Below, one piece after another: positions 7,512 to 14,464 of a DNA stretch of 14,464 nucleotides. Position numbers and translations under genes: made by a program. Where the stretch lies: positions 1 to 14,464 of the forward strand of contig DJEQ01000030.1 of assembly GCA_002431355.1 (NCBI GenBank), written 5' to 3'. Each line of letters opens with the position of its first letter. Position 1 is the stretch's first letter. This DNA comes from Oribacterium sp. UBA5894 (GTDB taxonomy: Bacteria; Bacillota; Clostridia; Lachnospirales; Lachnospiraceae). Below the pieces are notes generated by a model, which ran no database searches, was not told where the DNA came from, and was given only the letters and a program-made list of their open reading frames with translations.

Positions 7512-7895
7512 ATGACATACCCTATGACGGTTCTGACAACGGCTGCGGCCGATCCTGTGACAATGTTTCTCAGCCAGCATGGCATTCAGCTGATTCTCTG
7601 CGTGCTCGTGATTTACTGTGCCGCGAAGCTGCTGATCTTTCATGATCCGGACTTTATCCGTCCGAAGGAGTGGGGAAAGATCAAGGAGGAGAATCTTCGG
7701 CCCTATACGAACGAGATGGGCATCCTCGTGCTGATGTTCGGCGTCTGCATCCTCGTGATGGAGGTCGTGAGTCAGTACGATGGCCTGATGGGGCTCCTGT
7801 TTATGATCCTTTCCATCGCGGTGGTATTCTATCGCTTTAAAAAGATTGAAGACAAGTATGGGAATCTCGATCATCACCAGAAGGTAGAGGACTGA
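7512..7895 (+). CDS. Small three-helix membrane protein of unknown function
   Basis: I do not recognise this 127-residue protein. It has three predicted membrane helices at about 24-43, 69-86 and 91-107. A polar loop of about 25 residues (44-68, rich in Lys, Glu and Pro) separates the first two, and the C-terminal tail is charged, ending HHQKVED. There is no lipobox and no enzyme motif. The ATG at 7512 is preceded by GTGAGG and a T run. An in-frame stop at 7500-7502 limits upstream extension. It lies 18 bases before the response regulator gene and after the mglC terminator, so it is the first gene of the regulatory set. It may be an accessory to the sensor kinase or transporter; this is guilt by association only. 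Confidence 0.75.
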   Translation: MTYPMTVLTTAAADPVTMFLSQHGIQLILCVLVIYCAAKLLIFHDPDFIRPKEWGKIKEENLRPYTNEMGILVLMFGVCILVMEVVSQYDGLMGLLFMILSIAVVFYRFKKIEDKYGNLDHHQKVED

Positions 7896-7913
7896 TCGAC
7901 ACGGAGGTTTGCA

Positions 7914-9548
7914 TTGAATAAATATAAGGTGATGCTGGTGGATGATGAGGAGGATGTAATTCGGGTCATCATCCATAAGATGGACTGGGAGAAGCTCGGC
8001 TTTACGGTGCAGGGCTATGCCCACAATGGACTGGAGGCCCTGGAAATGGCCGAGGAGGAGCAGCCGGATGTCGTCATGACGGACATCAAGATGCCGTTCA
8101 TGGATGGACTGGAGCTGAGCCGCCGCCTGAAGGAACAGTATCCGACCATTAAGATCATCATTTTTTCCGGCTTCGATCAGTTCGAGTACGCGAAGGAGGC
8201 CATCCGCCTGGAGGCGGAGGAGTACATCCTGAAGCCGATTGATGCAGAGGAGCTCCGGACGGTTTTCGAACGGATCCATGGCGCCCTGGATCAGGAGTTT
8301 GATGAGAAGCAGAACATCAACATGCTGAAGAACTACTACATGGAGAGTCTGCCGATCCTGCAGGAAAACTTCTATACGGCGCTCATTGAGGGACGCGAGC
8401 CGGCCAATGCACTGAGCCGTGACATGATGGACTACCAGATCAGTCTGGAGGGGCCGTATTTCGCGGTTGTCATTCTGCACAACAGCCTCACCCTGGCGCC
8501 GGAGGGCATCAATCCGCTGCTCATTACCATGTCGGTACGCCGCCTGTGGGAGGAGCACCTCGACGCGAAGTGGCATGCACGTTTCTTTACCTACCTCGGG
8601 GATACCGTCCTGATTGTTCAGCTTGAGCAGCCGACGCTTCTTACGAAGCTGACCGATGACTGTCAGGTGCTGTGCCGTCTCAGTAAGCATGTATCGAATG
8701 CGACGATTACCGCCGGGATCAGTAAGGTGGTGAACCATGTGCTGAATCTCCCGGAGGCGTATGAAAGCGCGCGGGAGGCCTCGTCCTATCGTGTCATCTA
8801 TGGGCGAGGACAGGCCATCAATATCATGGAGGTTGCGCCGGAAACGCAGAAGGAAAATGTGGAAGCTGCGTCGTCCGAGGACAGTGAGGACCGGCTGTAT
8901 CCCATCTTTAAGGCGATCAAGCTGAATACTCCGGAAGAGCTGGACCGACAGATCGATGCGTTCCTGGCGAAGGAGGCACCGGTGAGCCCGTCGCTGCAGG
9001 AGTATCGCTTTTTCGTTCTGGAGCTGGTGACGGAACTTCATCGTTTTATGAACACAAACCACCTGTCGATGGAAGCGGTGTTTGGCAAGGATGAGGATCT
9101 GCTGCAAAAGGTGCAGCATTTCGACCTTCAGGCACTGGCTGCCTGGACGAAGGAAAGCACACATCGGATGCAGGCACTTCTCAGGGCCTCGCAGAGCGAC
9201 AGTACGCGGAACTTTGTAGCGAAGGCCGAGGCCTATGTGCATGAAAACTACAGGAACAAGGACCTCAGCGTTGAAAGCATCTGTGATTACCTCGGCATCA
9301 GCGCCGCCTATTTCTCCACGGTTTTCAAGCGGGAAACCGGAAAGACCTTCATTAATTATCTGACGGATATCCGCATGGAGCGCGCTGTGCATATGCTGCT
9401 CGATGAAAATGAGAAGACCTATGTGATTGCGGAGGCCGTCGGCTACAGTGACCCGAATTACTTCAGCTATGCCTTTAAGAAAAAATTCGGGGTATCGCCA
9501 TCGAAATATAAGGCGCAGCAGAAGGCCGGCTCCGACGTAACGGCCTAG
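7914..9548 (+). CDS. AraC-class (YesN-type) response regulator
   Basis: This 544-residue cytoplasmic transcription regulator is the partner of the kinase encoded next to it. An N-terminal receiver domain (about 3-120) has the acidic pair Asp10/Asp11, phospho-acceptor Asp57 in MTDIKMP, Ser85 at the switch position and Lys107 in LKP. A long middle region (about 125-430) has no motif I can name. The C-terminus (about 434-536) is a double helix-turn-helix AraC domain, with the GYSDPNYFSYAFKKKFG segment typical of the family. The start is a TTG at 7914 with GGAGG six bases before it; it aligns with the usual YesN N-terminus, whereas the next ATG would delete the first receiver strand. By context it probably activates mglBAC, with the TTTCATGG repeats as candidate sites, and perhaps its own operon. 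Confidence 0.9.
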   Translation: MNKYKVMLVDDEEDVIRVIIHKMDWEKLGFTVQGYAHNGLEALEMAEEEQPDVVMTDIKMPFMDGLELSRRLKEQYPTIKIIIFSGFDQFEYAKEAIRLEAEEYILKPIDAEELRTVFERIHGALDQEFDEKQNINMLKNYYMESLPILQENFYTALIEGREPANALSRDMMDYQISLEGPYFAVVILHNSLTLAPEGINPLLITMSVRRLWEEHLDAKWHARFFTYLGDTVLIVQLEQPTLLTKLTDDCQVLCRLSKHVSNATITAGISKVVNHVLNLPEAYESAREASSYRVIYGRGQAINIMEVAPETQKENVEAASSEDSEDRLYPIFKAIKLNTPEELDRQIDAFLAKEAPVSPSLQEYRFFVLELVTELHRFMNTNHLSMEAVFGKDEDLLQKVQHFDLQALAAWTKESTHRMQALLRASQSDSTRNFVAKAEAYVHENYRNKDLSVESICDYLGISAAYFSTVFKRETGKTFINYLTDIRMERAVHMLLDENEKTYVIAEAVGYSDPNYFSYAFKKKFGVSPSKYKAQQKAGSDVTA

Positions 9549-9568
9549 GCAGAAAGCAGGAGGACGTC

Positions 9569-11503
9569 GTGCAGATTGAGCAGCCATCGAAGAAACAGAG
9601 TCTGGCAGAAAAGGCCGTGAAGAATCCGTTTCCGCATACCATTCAGGGAACGATTCTGATGGCCTTTACCATCGTTTCCTTCTTTCTTCTCATGATTCTC
9701 GGACTGGTGCTCTACCAGCTGTTTGCACGTCGTATGCGGACGAGCTCCGTGGAATCGACGGAGCAGATCGTGCAGCAGTCCGTCGTGAACCTGGAGGATT
9801 ACCTCGCAAATATGCGCCGGATTTCTGATGCGGTCTACTATAATGTGATTAAAAATGCAGACCTCGGTACCGACAGCATTGACCGTGAGATGGATCTGAT
9901 CTATGAGGCGCATCTCGATAATCTCGTCAGCATGGCTCTGTTTACTGCGGATGGGCAGCTGATTTCTGCGTCGCCGATTGCAACGACGAAGGAGAACCTT
10001 GACGTGACGACCCAGAGCTGGTTCACCGAGGCGCTTCGAAAAACCGATAATCTTCATTTCTCTACCCCACATGTTGAAAATCTTTTTCTGGACCCGGCCT
10101 ATCGCTATCGCTGGGTTATTTCCCTGAGCCGTGCGGTCGAAATCTATGAAAACGGCACACCGACCATGGGTGTACTGCTGGTGGATATGAATTATTCGAC
10201 CATTGAGCGCATGATGGAACGGATCAATCAGGATTCGAGCGGGCAGTACATCTATCTCACCGACTCGAGTGGCAGCATCATTTACCATCCGAAGCAGATG
10301 CAGATCAATTACGGCATTCTGAAGGAAAACAATATCAGTGAGGCGCATTACCAGGATGGTCTCCATACGGAGAGCTACCAGAATGCGCGGCGTCAGGTAT
10401 TCATGAATTCCGTGTCCTATACGGGCTGGAAGATGATTGCTGTCATTCCGGCAAGTGCGTATGGCGTGGATGCAGCGAGTCTCCGCTTCCTGGTCATTCT
10501 GCTCGTGTCCGTGGCGCTTCTCATTATGCTGTTTGTCAATCAGATCGTATCGCGGCAGATTTCACTTCCACTTAATCGACTGAATCGCTCCATTCAGCGG
10601 ATGGAGGACGGGGATGTGGTGCCGGAGGACATCTATGTCGGTGGCTCTGAGGAGGTAGAGCATCTGGGCCGTACCCTTCGGAGCTCGATGCGTCGGATTT
10701 CACAGCTCATGGCCGACATCGTGGTCGAGCAGGAGGAAAAACGGAAGTCCGAGATGGATGCCCTGCAGTCACAGATCAATCCGCACTTCCTGTATAATAC
10801 CCTGGATTCCATTGTCTGGATGATCGAGGGAGAGCACAATAAGGATGCGGTGTTTATGGTGACGCAGCTTGCAAGCCTGTTCCGCATCAGTCTGAGCCGT
10901 GGGAAGAACATTATTCCGATCGGGCAGGAGCTTCGACACGCGGAAAATTATATGAACATTCAGAAGGTGCGGTACAAGAATAACTTTTCCGTGGTGTTTG
11001 ACATGGATGAGCGGATCCGGAATTATCTTACGGTGAAGCTGATCATTCAGCCGATTCTCGAAAATGCCATCTACTATGGCGTCGGGGATATGGACCCGGA
11101 GGACGGAGGTGAGATCCACATTCATGCCTGGATGCTGCCGGAGGTGGACAGCGAGGCTGGAAAGAGTGCATCGGCTGGCGATATCTACATTGAGGTGCGG
11201 GACAATGGCTATGGGATGCCGCCAGAGGTGTGTGAAAATCTGTTAAAGGACGATGAGGAAGCACGGAAGAGGGTGCCGAAGCATGGCTCGGGCGTGGGTC
11301 TCGTCAATGTACATAAGCGGATTCGGCTGCGCTTTGGAACGCAGTATGGACTTCATGTGGTTTCCGAACCAGATGAGGGTACGACGGTCACGATTCATCT
11401 GCCAGCCATTCCAGATACACCGGAGAATCAGGAAATGCTGGAGCATGGACACTATCCAGGCCGCTCTGCGAAGGACCCGGAAGGAGGAAGTCAGAATGCA
11501 TGA
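9569..11503 (+). CDS. YesM/LytS-type membrane sensor histidine kinase
   Basis: This 644-residue kinase probably phosphorylates the response regulator encoded just upstream (20-base gap). A first membrane helix (about 28-52) leads to a large extracellular domain (about 53-305), probably Cache-like. A second helix (about 307-327), a HAMP region (about 328-380) and a short coiled segment follow. The His_kinase (YesM/LytS) motif QINPHFLYNT has phospho-acceptor His406. The ATPase domain shows an N box with Glu498/Asn499, G1 DNGYGM (545-550) and G2 GSGVGL (573-578). The start is GTG with AGGAGG about six bases upstream. The last codons overlap the next gene by 8 bases, coupling it to a membrane-anchored binding protein. 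Because that partner is present, ligand may be sensed through protein contact, directly by the Cache-like domain, or both. Confidence 0.9.
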   Translation: MQIEQPSKKQSLAEKAVKNPFPHTIQGTILMAFTIVSFFLLMILGLVLYQLFARRMRTSSVESTEQIVQQSVVNLEDYLANMRRISDAVYYNVIKNADLGTDSIDREMDLIYEAHLDNLVSMALFTADGQLISASPIATTKENLDVTTQSWFTEALRKTDNLHFSTPHVENLFLDPAYRYRWVISLSRAVEIYENGTPTMGVLLVDMNYSTIERMMERINQDSSGQYIYLTDSSGSIIYHPKQMQINYGILKENNISEAHYQDGLHTESYQNARRQVFMNSVSYTGWKMIAVIPASAYGVDAASLRFLVILLVSVALLIMLFVNQIVSRQISLPLNRLNRSIQRMEDGDVVPEDIYVGGSEEVEHLGRTLRSSMRRISQLMADIVVEQEEKRKSEMDALQSQINPHFLYNTLDSIVWMIEGEHNKDAVFMVTQLASLFRISLSRGKNIIPIGQELRHAENYMNIQKVRYKNNFSVVFDMDERIRNYLTVKLIIQPILENAIYYGVGDMDPEDGGEIHIHAWMLPEVDSEAGKSASAGDIYIEVRDNGYGMPPEVCENLLKDDEEARKRVPKHGSGVGLVNVHKRIRLRFGTQYGLHVVSEPDEGTTVTIHLPAIPDTPENQEMLEHGHYPGRSAKDPEGGSQNA

Positions 11504-12500
11504 AGAACATCGTATGCATGAGGAACAGACCTTTCTGTGGCCGATTGTTGCCGTGCTGGTGGTCGTGATTCTCTTCTGCTCGGTGATGCTGGTTCGAGGT
11601 ACGGGAGAGAAACGACGCCAGATTTCGGTCATCGTCAGTGATTCCTCTGCAGAGCGCTGGGTGCCGCTCAAGGCAGGGCTGACGCAGGCGGCGAAGGACA
11701 ACGACATTGACCTGAGCTATGTGTATACCGATTATCTGGATGATGTGTATAAGCAGACCGCCCTCATCAATCAGGAGATCGCCGATGGCGCCGATGGAAT
11801 CATTACGGATTTCTGCCTGAGCCGCGGAACGGCCGAGCTGGTACGAAATATCATCTCGCGGGTGCCGGTGGAATTCATCATCAATAATGTGGATGCCGAT
11901 GCCGATATCTCTGGAAACTATGCGACGGTGATGACCAACAATTACGAGGTTGGGCGGGCCATCGGCAATGAGCTGGTCATCGATTATGGGGATCAGCTGC
12001 AGGAAGTACGCATCGGTATTGTGGCGGGCAACCAGCAGCAGTATGCGATGCAGGATCGCCTCCGGGGCTTTCTGGATGCGGTGAAGGCGGAAGCGCCGGA
12101 CATTGTCTGGACCGTGGAGGAGAGCCGCTTTCTGGAGCAGGATATCCGACGCTCGATGGAGAGGACGGCGGCGGATGTGATCATTGGCCTCGATAATACG
12201 AGCCTGGAGGCCGCGGTGGATTATCTCGCGGAAGTCGACACGGAGCACACACCGGAACGGATGCTTTATGGTGCAGGCTGCAGTGAGAAGCTTGCATACT
12301 ACATCGACAACGGGACCATTGCGTCCATGATCCTGCCGAACGAATTCAGCATTGGCTATCAGAGCCTGACGGATCTTTCGGCGAAGCTCGAGAATCGGAT
12401 GCTGACGCTGGAGGATCGGGAGCAGGGCTTTAATGTCGTGCATCAGGAGAATCTGTTTCGGGAGGAGAATCAGCGCATCCTCTTCCCGATTGTGCAGTGA
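11496..12500 (+). CDS. Membrane-anchored periplasmic-binding-protein homologue, likely co-sensor
   Basis: This 334-residue protein has one N-terminal membrane helix (about 13-33) and no lipobox, followed by an extracellular type 1 periplasmic-binding (Peripl_BP_4-like) fold. Fold landmarks include ISVIVSDSS (43-51), GADGIITD (98-105) and a second-lobe strand near 171-177 (VRIGIVA). The usual MglB sugar ligands are not recognisable: the NND motif is replaced by GLDNT near 231-235 and GVD by GAG near 259-261. Its ligand therefore differs, or it works through protein contact. The ATG at 11496 has AAGGAGG at 11481-11487. The open frame further upstream overlaps the kinase and lacks binding-protein sequence. 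Overlap with the kinase gene suggests matched production. This mirrors XylFII, the anchored binding protein that works with LytS in clostridial xylose sensing. The sensor role is inferred. Confidence 0.82.
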   Translation: MHEEHRMHEEQTFLWPIVAVLVVVILFCSVMLVRGTGEKRRQISVIVSDSSAERWVPLKAGLTQAAKDNDIDLSYVYTDYLDDVYKQTALINQEIADGADGIITDFCLSRGTAELVRNIISRVPVEFIINNVDADADISGNYATVMTNNYEVGRAIGNELVIDYGDQLQEVRIGIVAGNQQQYAMQDRLRGFLDAVKAEAPDIVWTVEESRFLEQDIRRSMERTAADVIIGLDNTSLEAAVDYLAEVDTEHTPERMLYGAGCSEKLAYYIDNGTIASMILPNEFSIGYQSLTDLSAKLENRMLTLEDREQGFNVVHQENLFREENQRILFPIVQ

Positions 12501-12512
12501 GGAGAATGGAAC

Positions 12513-13556
12513 ATGAGAAAATACAGAGGACGAGGCTTATCGAGAGTGATGGGACTGCTGCTCCTCCTTCTGCTGAGCGGCTGCAGTGCGCAGCAGAAGC
12601 TGCCGGCGCGGAAGACGGATGGAAAGCTGAAGATCGGAGTCTCGGCCTATGACCAGTACGATGCCTTCGTCTCCGAGCTGATCCAGGATCTCAATGATGA
12701 GGTGCTCGCGGCGAAGTCGAGTGAGACGCAGGACATTGTGCTCGAGGTTTACAACGCATCGCAGAGTCAGAGCCGACAGAATGATGAGGTTCAGGAGATG
12801 ATCAATGCGGACTTCGACGTCATCTGCGTAAATCTCGTGGATCGCACGGCACCGACGGAGGTGATCAATGCGGCACGGAATGCGGATGTGCCGATCATTT
12901 TCTTTAATCGTGAGCTCGTCGAGGAGGACCTTCTTCGCTGGGATAAGCTTTACTATGTGGGGGCCAATGCCTTCGAATCCGGCACGATGCAGGGCGAGCT
13001 GGCGGCGGAAGCTATCCAGGAGGGACGTGTCGATCGGAATGGCGATGGAACGATTCAGTATACCATGCTGGAGGGGGAGGCCGGGCATCAGGATGCACTG
13101 GCCCGCTCTGAAAGCAGTGTCAATCGCCTGCTGGAGCTCGGCGTAAAGCTGGATCGCCTGTCCTATGCCATTGCCAACTGGAATCGTGCGCAGGCGAAAA
13201 CACAGATGGATAAGTTTATCAAGCAGTATGGAACGGGCATTGAGCTGGTGCTCGCGAATAATGATGAGATGGCGCTGGGCGCGATCGATGCCTATGAGGC
13301 CAGTGACATTCCAGAAAGGGACTGGCCGCTGATTTACGGGATCGATGGAACCGAGGCCGGCCTCAGTGCAGTGCGGAGCGGAAAAATGGAGGCGACGGTC
13401 TACAATGATGCCAGAGGACAGGCAGAGGCGATCTTTCAGCTGGCACAGCATCTGGCACTCGACGAGCCACTCAGTGCGCTTCCATTGACGAATGACAAGT
13501 ACATTCGTCTGCCCTATCAGAAGGTGACGTCGGACAATGTCTGGACCTTTCGATGA
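12513..13556 (+). CDS. Second MglB-like galactose/glucose-binding lipoprotein
   Basis: This 347-residue binding protein has a lipoprotein signal ending LSGC (Cys24) and only a short linker, unlike the first MglB. It matches E. coli MglB at every pocket position compared: Asp50 (D14), Phe52 (F16), Asn107 (N91), His192 (H152), Asp194 (D154), Arg198 (R158), Trp223 (W183), Asn250 (N211), Asp278 (D236) and Asn298 (N256). The calcium loop DRNGDGTIQ (174-182) and Glu244 are also present. GAGGAG at 12499-12504 precedes the ATG, 12 bases after the anchored homologue. No ATPase or permease follows. It could feed the MglAC channel as an alternative receptor or report sugar to the kinase. Its CGG/CGC-rich codon use suggests modest expression next to the first mglB, which fits sensing better than bulk transport. 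Confidence 0.88.
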   Translation: MRKYRGRGLSRVMGLLLLLLLSGCSAQQKLPARKTDGKLKIGVSAYDQYDAFVSELIQDLNDEVLAAKSSETQDIVLEVYNASQSQSRQNDEVQEMINADFDVICVNLVDRTAPTEVINAARNADVPIIFFNRELVEEDLLRWDKLYYVGANAFESGTMQGELAAEAIQEGRVDRNGDGTIQYTMLEGEAGHQDALARSESSVNRLLELGVKLDRLSYAIANWNRAQAKTQMDKFIKQYGTGIELVLANNDEMALGAIDAYEASDIPERDWPLIYGIDGTEAGLSAVRSGKMEATVYNDARGQAEAIFQLAQHLALDEPLSALPLTNDKYIRLPYQKVTSDNVWTFR

Positions 13557-13631
13557 GGACGAAGAGCAGGCACAGGATTCCGCTCCTGAAACCACATTGG
13601 AGCGTGGCACGGTGCGAGGATGAAGCACGGG

Positions 13632-13720
13632 GACAGGAGTCTGAGGGCTGGGAGTAAAGCACTGAGGTCATCCTGGATAATGCACAGGCAGCGACTGGAT
13701 TCTGAGGGCTGGGAATAAAG
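13632..13720 (+). repeat. Imperfect 28-bp direct repeat, 61-bp period
   Basis: The 28-base unit at 13632-13659 recurs at 13693-13720 with 25 of 28 bases identical. The shared core, differing at one base, is TCTGAGGGCTGGGA(G/A)TAAAG. It fills most of the gap between the last lipoprotein gene and the terminator. No open reading frame or known element explains it. Confidence 0.7.
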
Positions 13721-13724
13721 ACAG

Positions 13725-13768
13725 AAAAAGAGGCGGTATGCGCAGGAGCACATACCGCCTCTTTTTTT
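13725..13768. terminator. Bidirectional Rho-independent terminator between convergent genes
   Basis: The 16-base arm 13725-13740 (starting AAAAAGAGGCGG) pairs perfectly with 13751-13766, with a 10-base loop. Seven T residues (13762-13768) end the + strand arm. The five A residues at 13725-13729 give a T tract on the minus strand. It therefore serves both the sensor operon and the converging gene at 13776-14402. Confidence 0.88.
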
Positions 13769-13775
13769 ACATCCT

Positions 13776-14402
13776 TCAGGAAAGGGGCTCGCCGGTCACC
13801 TCCGACCAGTAGCGTGCGCCCTCGTCCACCATGGAAATATAGGTGTCCTTCATGACCTCGCGAAAGCAGCGTACCTCCTCACGAAGACCGAAGCGGGCCG
13901 GGATCAGGCCCGTGACCTCATGAATCTCGGAGGCAATCTTTTTTCCGAGCCGTTCATCACTTAAATGAAAGAGACCGAAGGCCGTCGAATCATAGGTACG
14001 ATCGCCAACACAGGTTTCAATCCAGAGCCGTGCAAACTGACGCCACTCCTCGAGGAGGATTGCATCGGGGGTATCGTTCAGAATGCCCAGGGCAGTAAAA
14101 TACTGACGGATGTCGCGCTCCCGCTTTTTCCGGTTCAGAAAATTCGTACCGAGACGACCATCAATGAGCAGATTCATCCAGGCGGCAACGAAGGCATCCT
14201 TCCGTGGGGCATTTTTCTGAGCGGCCACCGGGTAGCGCTTTCGAAGGATGGCGAGGCGGCGCTGGTCATCGGCGTCTCCATGTGCTTCCACCATTTCCAG
14301 CAGCAGCTTTTCCCGGGTGTCGATGTCCGGGATGTCATAATAGTGTGCGGGCCAGTTCGCCTTATAGTCGATGGTCGGCGCTTTTTCTTTATGCAGAAGC
14401 AT
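13776..14402 (-). CDS. Conserved-looking protein of unknown function
   Basis: I do not recognise this 208-residue protein. It is soluble, mostly helical in character and rich in charged residues, with no signal peptide, membrane segment or obvious catalytic motif. The N-terminal part carries Trp/Tyr-rich NWPAHYYDIP (16-25). The middle is Arg/Lys-rich, including NRKKRERDIRQYF. The ATG at 14402 follows a good AAAGGAG Shine-Dalgarno (complement of 14413-14419), and the stop falls just before a bidirectional terminator. Its own extended -10 element lies upstream. These signals argue for a real, single-gene transcription unit. It runs against the sensor operon and shows no functional link to it. 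A long frame on the opposite strand (13965-14423) has no start signals and is discounted. Confidence 0.8.
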   Translation of the reverse strand: MLLHKEKAPTIDYKANWPAHYYDIPDIDTREKLLLEMVEAHGDADDQRRLAILRKRYPVAAQKNAPRKDAFVAAWMNLLIDGRLGTNFLNRKKRERDIRQYFTALGILNDTPDAILLEEWRQFARLWIETCVGDRTYDSTAFGLFHLSDERLGKKIASEIHEVTGLIPARFGLREEVRCFREVMKDTYISMVDEGARYWSEVTGEPLS

Positions 14403-14444
14403 AGCGTGTGCTCCTTTCCGTAGGATTCCCTGTGAAATGCCTTT

Positions 14445-14453
14445 ATTTTAGCA
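14445..14453 (-). promoter_or_regulatory. Extended -10 promoter element for the minus-strand gene
   Basis: Read on the minus strand, TGCTAAAAT (complement of 14445-14453) is an extended -10 box (TGN plus TAAAAT, one base from consensus). It lies about 43 bases before the start codon. Any -35 box would fall beyond the window end. Confidence 0.55.
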
Positions 14454-14464
14454 TGATTTGAAGG

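Noticed and set aside
7455..9587. Long minus-strand open frame (about 710 codons) opposite the response regulator gene
   Set aside because: It has no credible ribosome binding site, a His/Leu/Arg-rich low-information composition, and lies wholly opposite a gene with clear receiver and AraC motifs. It reflects the codon bias of the + strand gene.
11253..11495. Longer form of the anchored binding protein starting inside the kinase gene
   Set aside because: The extra 81 codons lie over the kinase ATPase domain in another frame, while the ATG at 11496 has a good Shine-Dalgarno and places a membrane helix near the N-terminus.
12537..13628. Minus-strand open frame opposite the second MglB-like gene
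   Set aside because: The + strand frame has a lipobox and all MglB pocket residues; the minus frame is an antisense artefact.

Overview
The window looks like a chromosomal segment of a Gram-positive, anaerobic Clostridia-type bacterium, probably Lachnospiraceae-like. The grounds are strong AGGAGG-type ribosome binding sites, a lipoprotein sugar-binding protein with a long Ala/Thr/Glu linker behind its lipobox cysteine, and a YesM/YesN-type two-component pair with an AraC-class response regulator. The DNA is moderately G+C-rich by eye. I cannot name the genus. No rRNA, tRNA, CRISPR array, insertion sequence or phage gene was seen.

Region 1 (1-3169, + strand) is the 3' end of a cell-surface polysaccharide operon. 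It holds an RfbH-type CDP-sugar 3-dehydrase (5' end outside the window), a LicD-family transferase and a GtrB-like membrane glycosyltransferase. The genes overlap at GTGA and ATGA junctions, and a Rho-independent terminator follows at 3350-3387.

Region 2 (about 3420-7400, + strand) is a complete Mgl-type (galactose/glucose/methyl-galactoside) ABC transporter: lipoprotein binding protein mglB, double-ATPase mglA and permease mglC. A TATAAT promoter precedes mglB, with three copies of an 8-bp motif (TTTCATGG) around it, and there is a short GC hairpin near the predicted 5' end of the mRNA. A strong terminator-like stem-loop lies between mglB and mglA, and a full terminator follows mglC.

Region 3 (7400-13556, + strand) is a tightly packed set of five genes: a small three-helix membrane protein of unknown function, an AraC-class response regulator, a YesM/LytS-type sensor histidine kinase, a membrane-anchored periplasmic-binding-protein homologue overlapping the kinase gene, and a second MglB-like lipoprotein. 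No second ABC ATPase or permease is present. The likely reading is a sugar-sensing system built from binding proteins, kinase and response regulator that controls mglBAC, similar in logic to the known XylFII-LytS-YesN xylose system but with an MglB-type ligand. MglB pocket positions support this: the distal lipoprotein keeps all the ones compared, the transporter's own MglB has Asn at the usual His, and the anchored protein has lost them.

Region 4 (13557-14464) holds a degenerate 28-bp direct repeat, a bidirectional terminator at 13725-13768 and a convergent minus-strand gene of unknown function with its own Shine-Dalgarno and extended -10 element.
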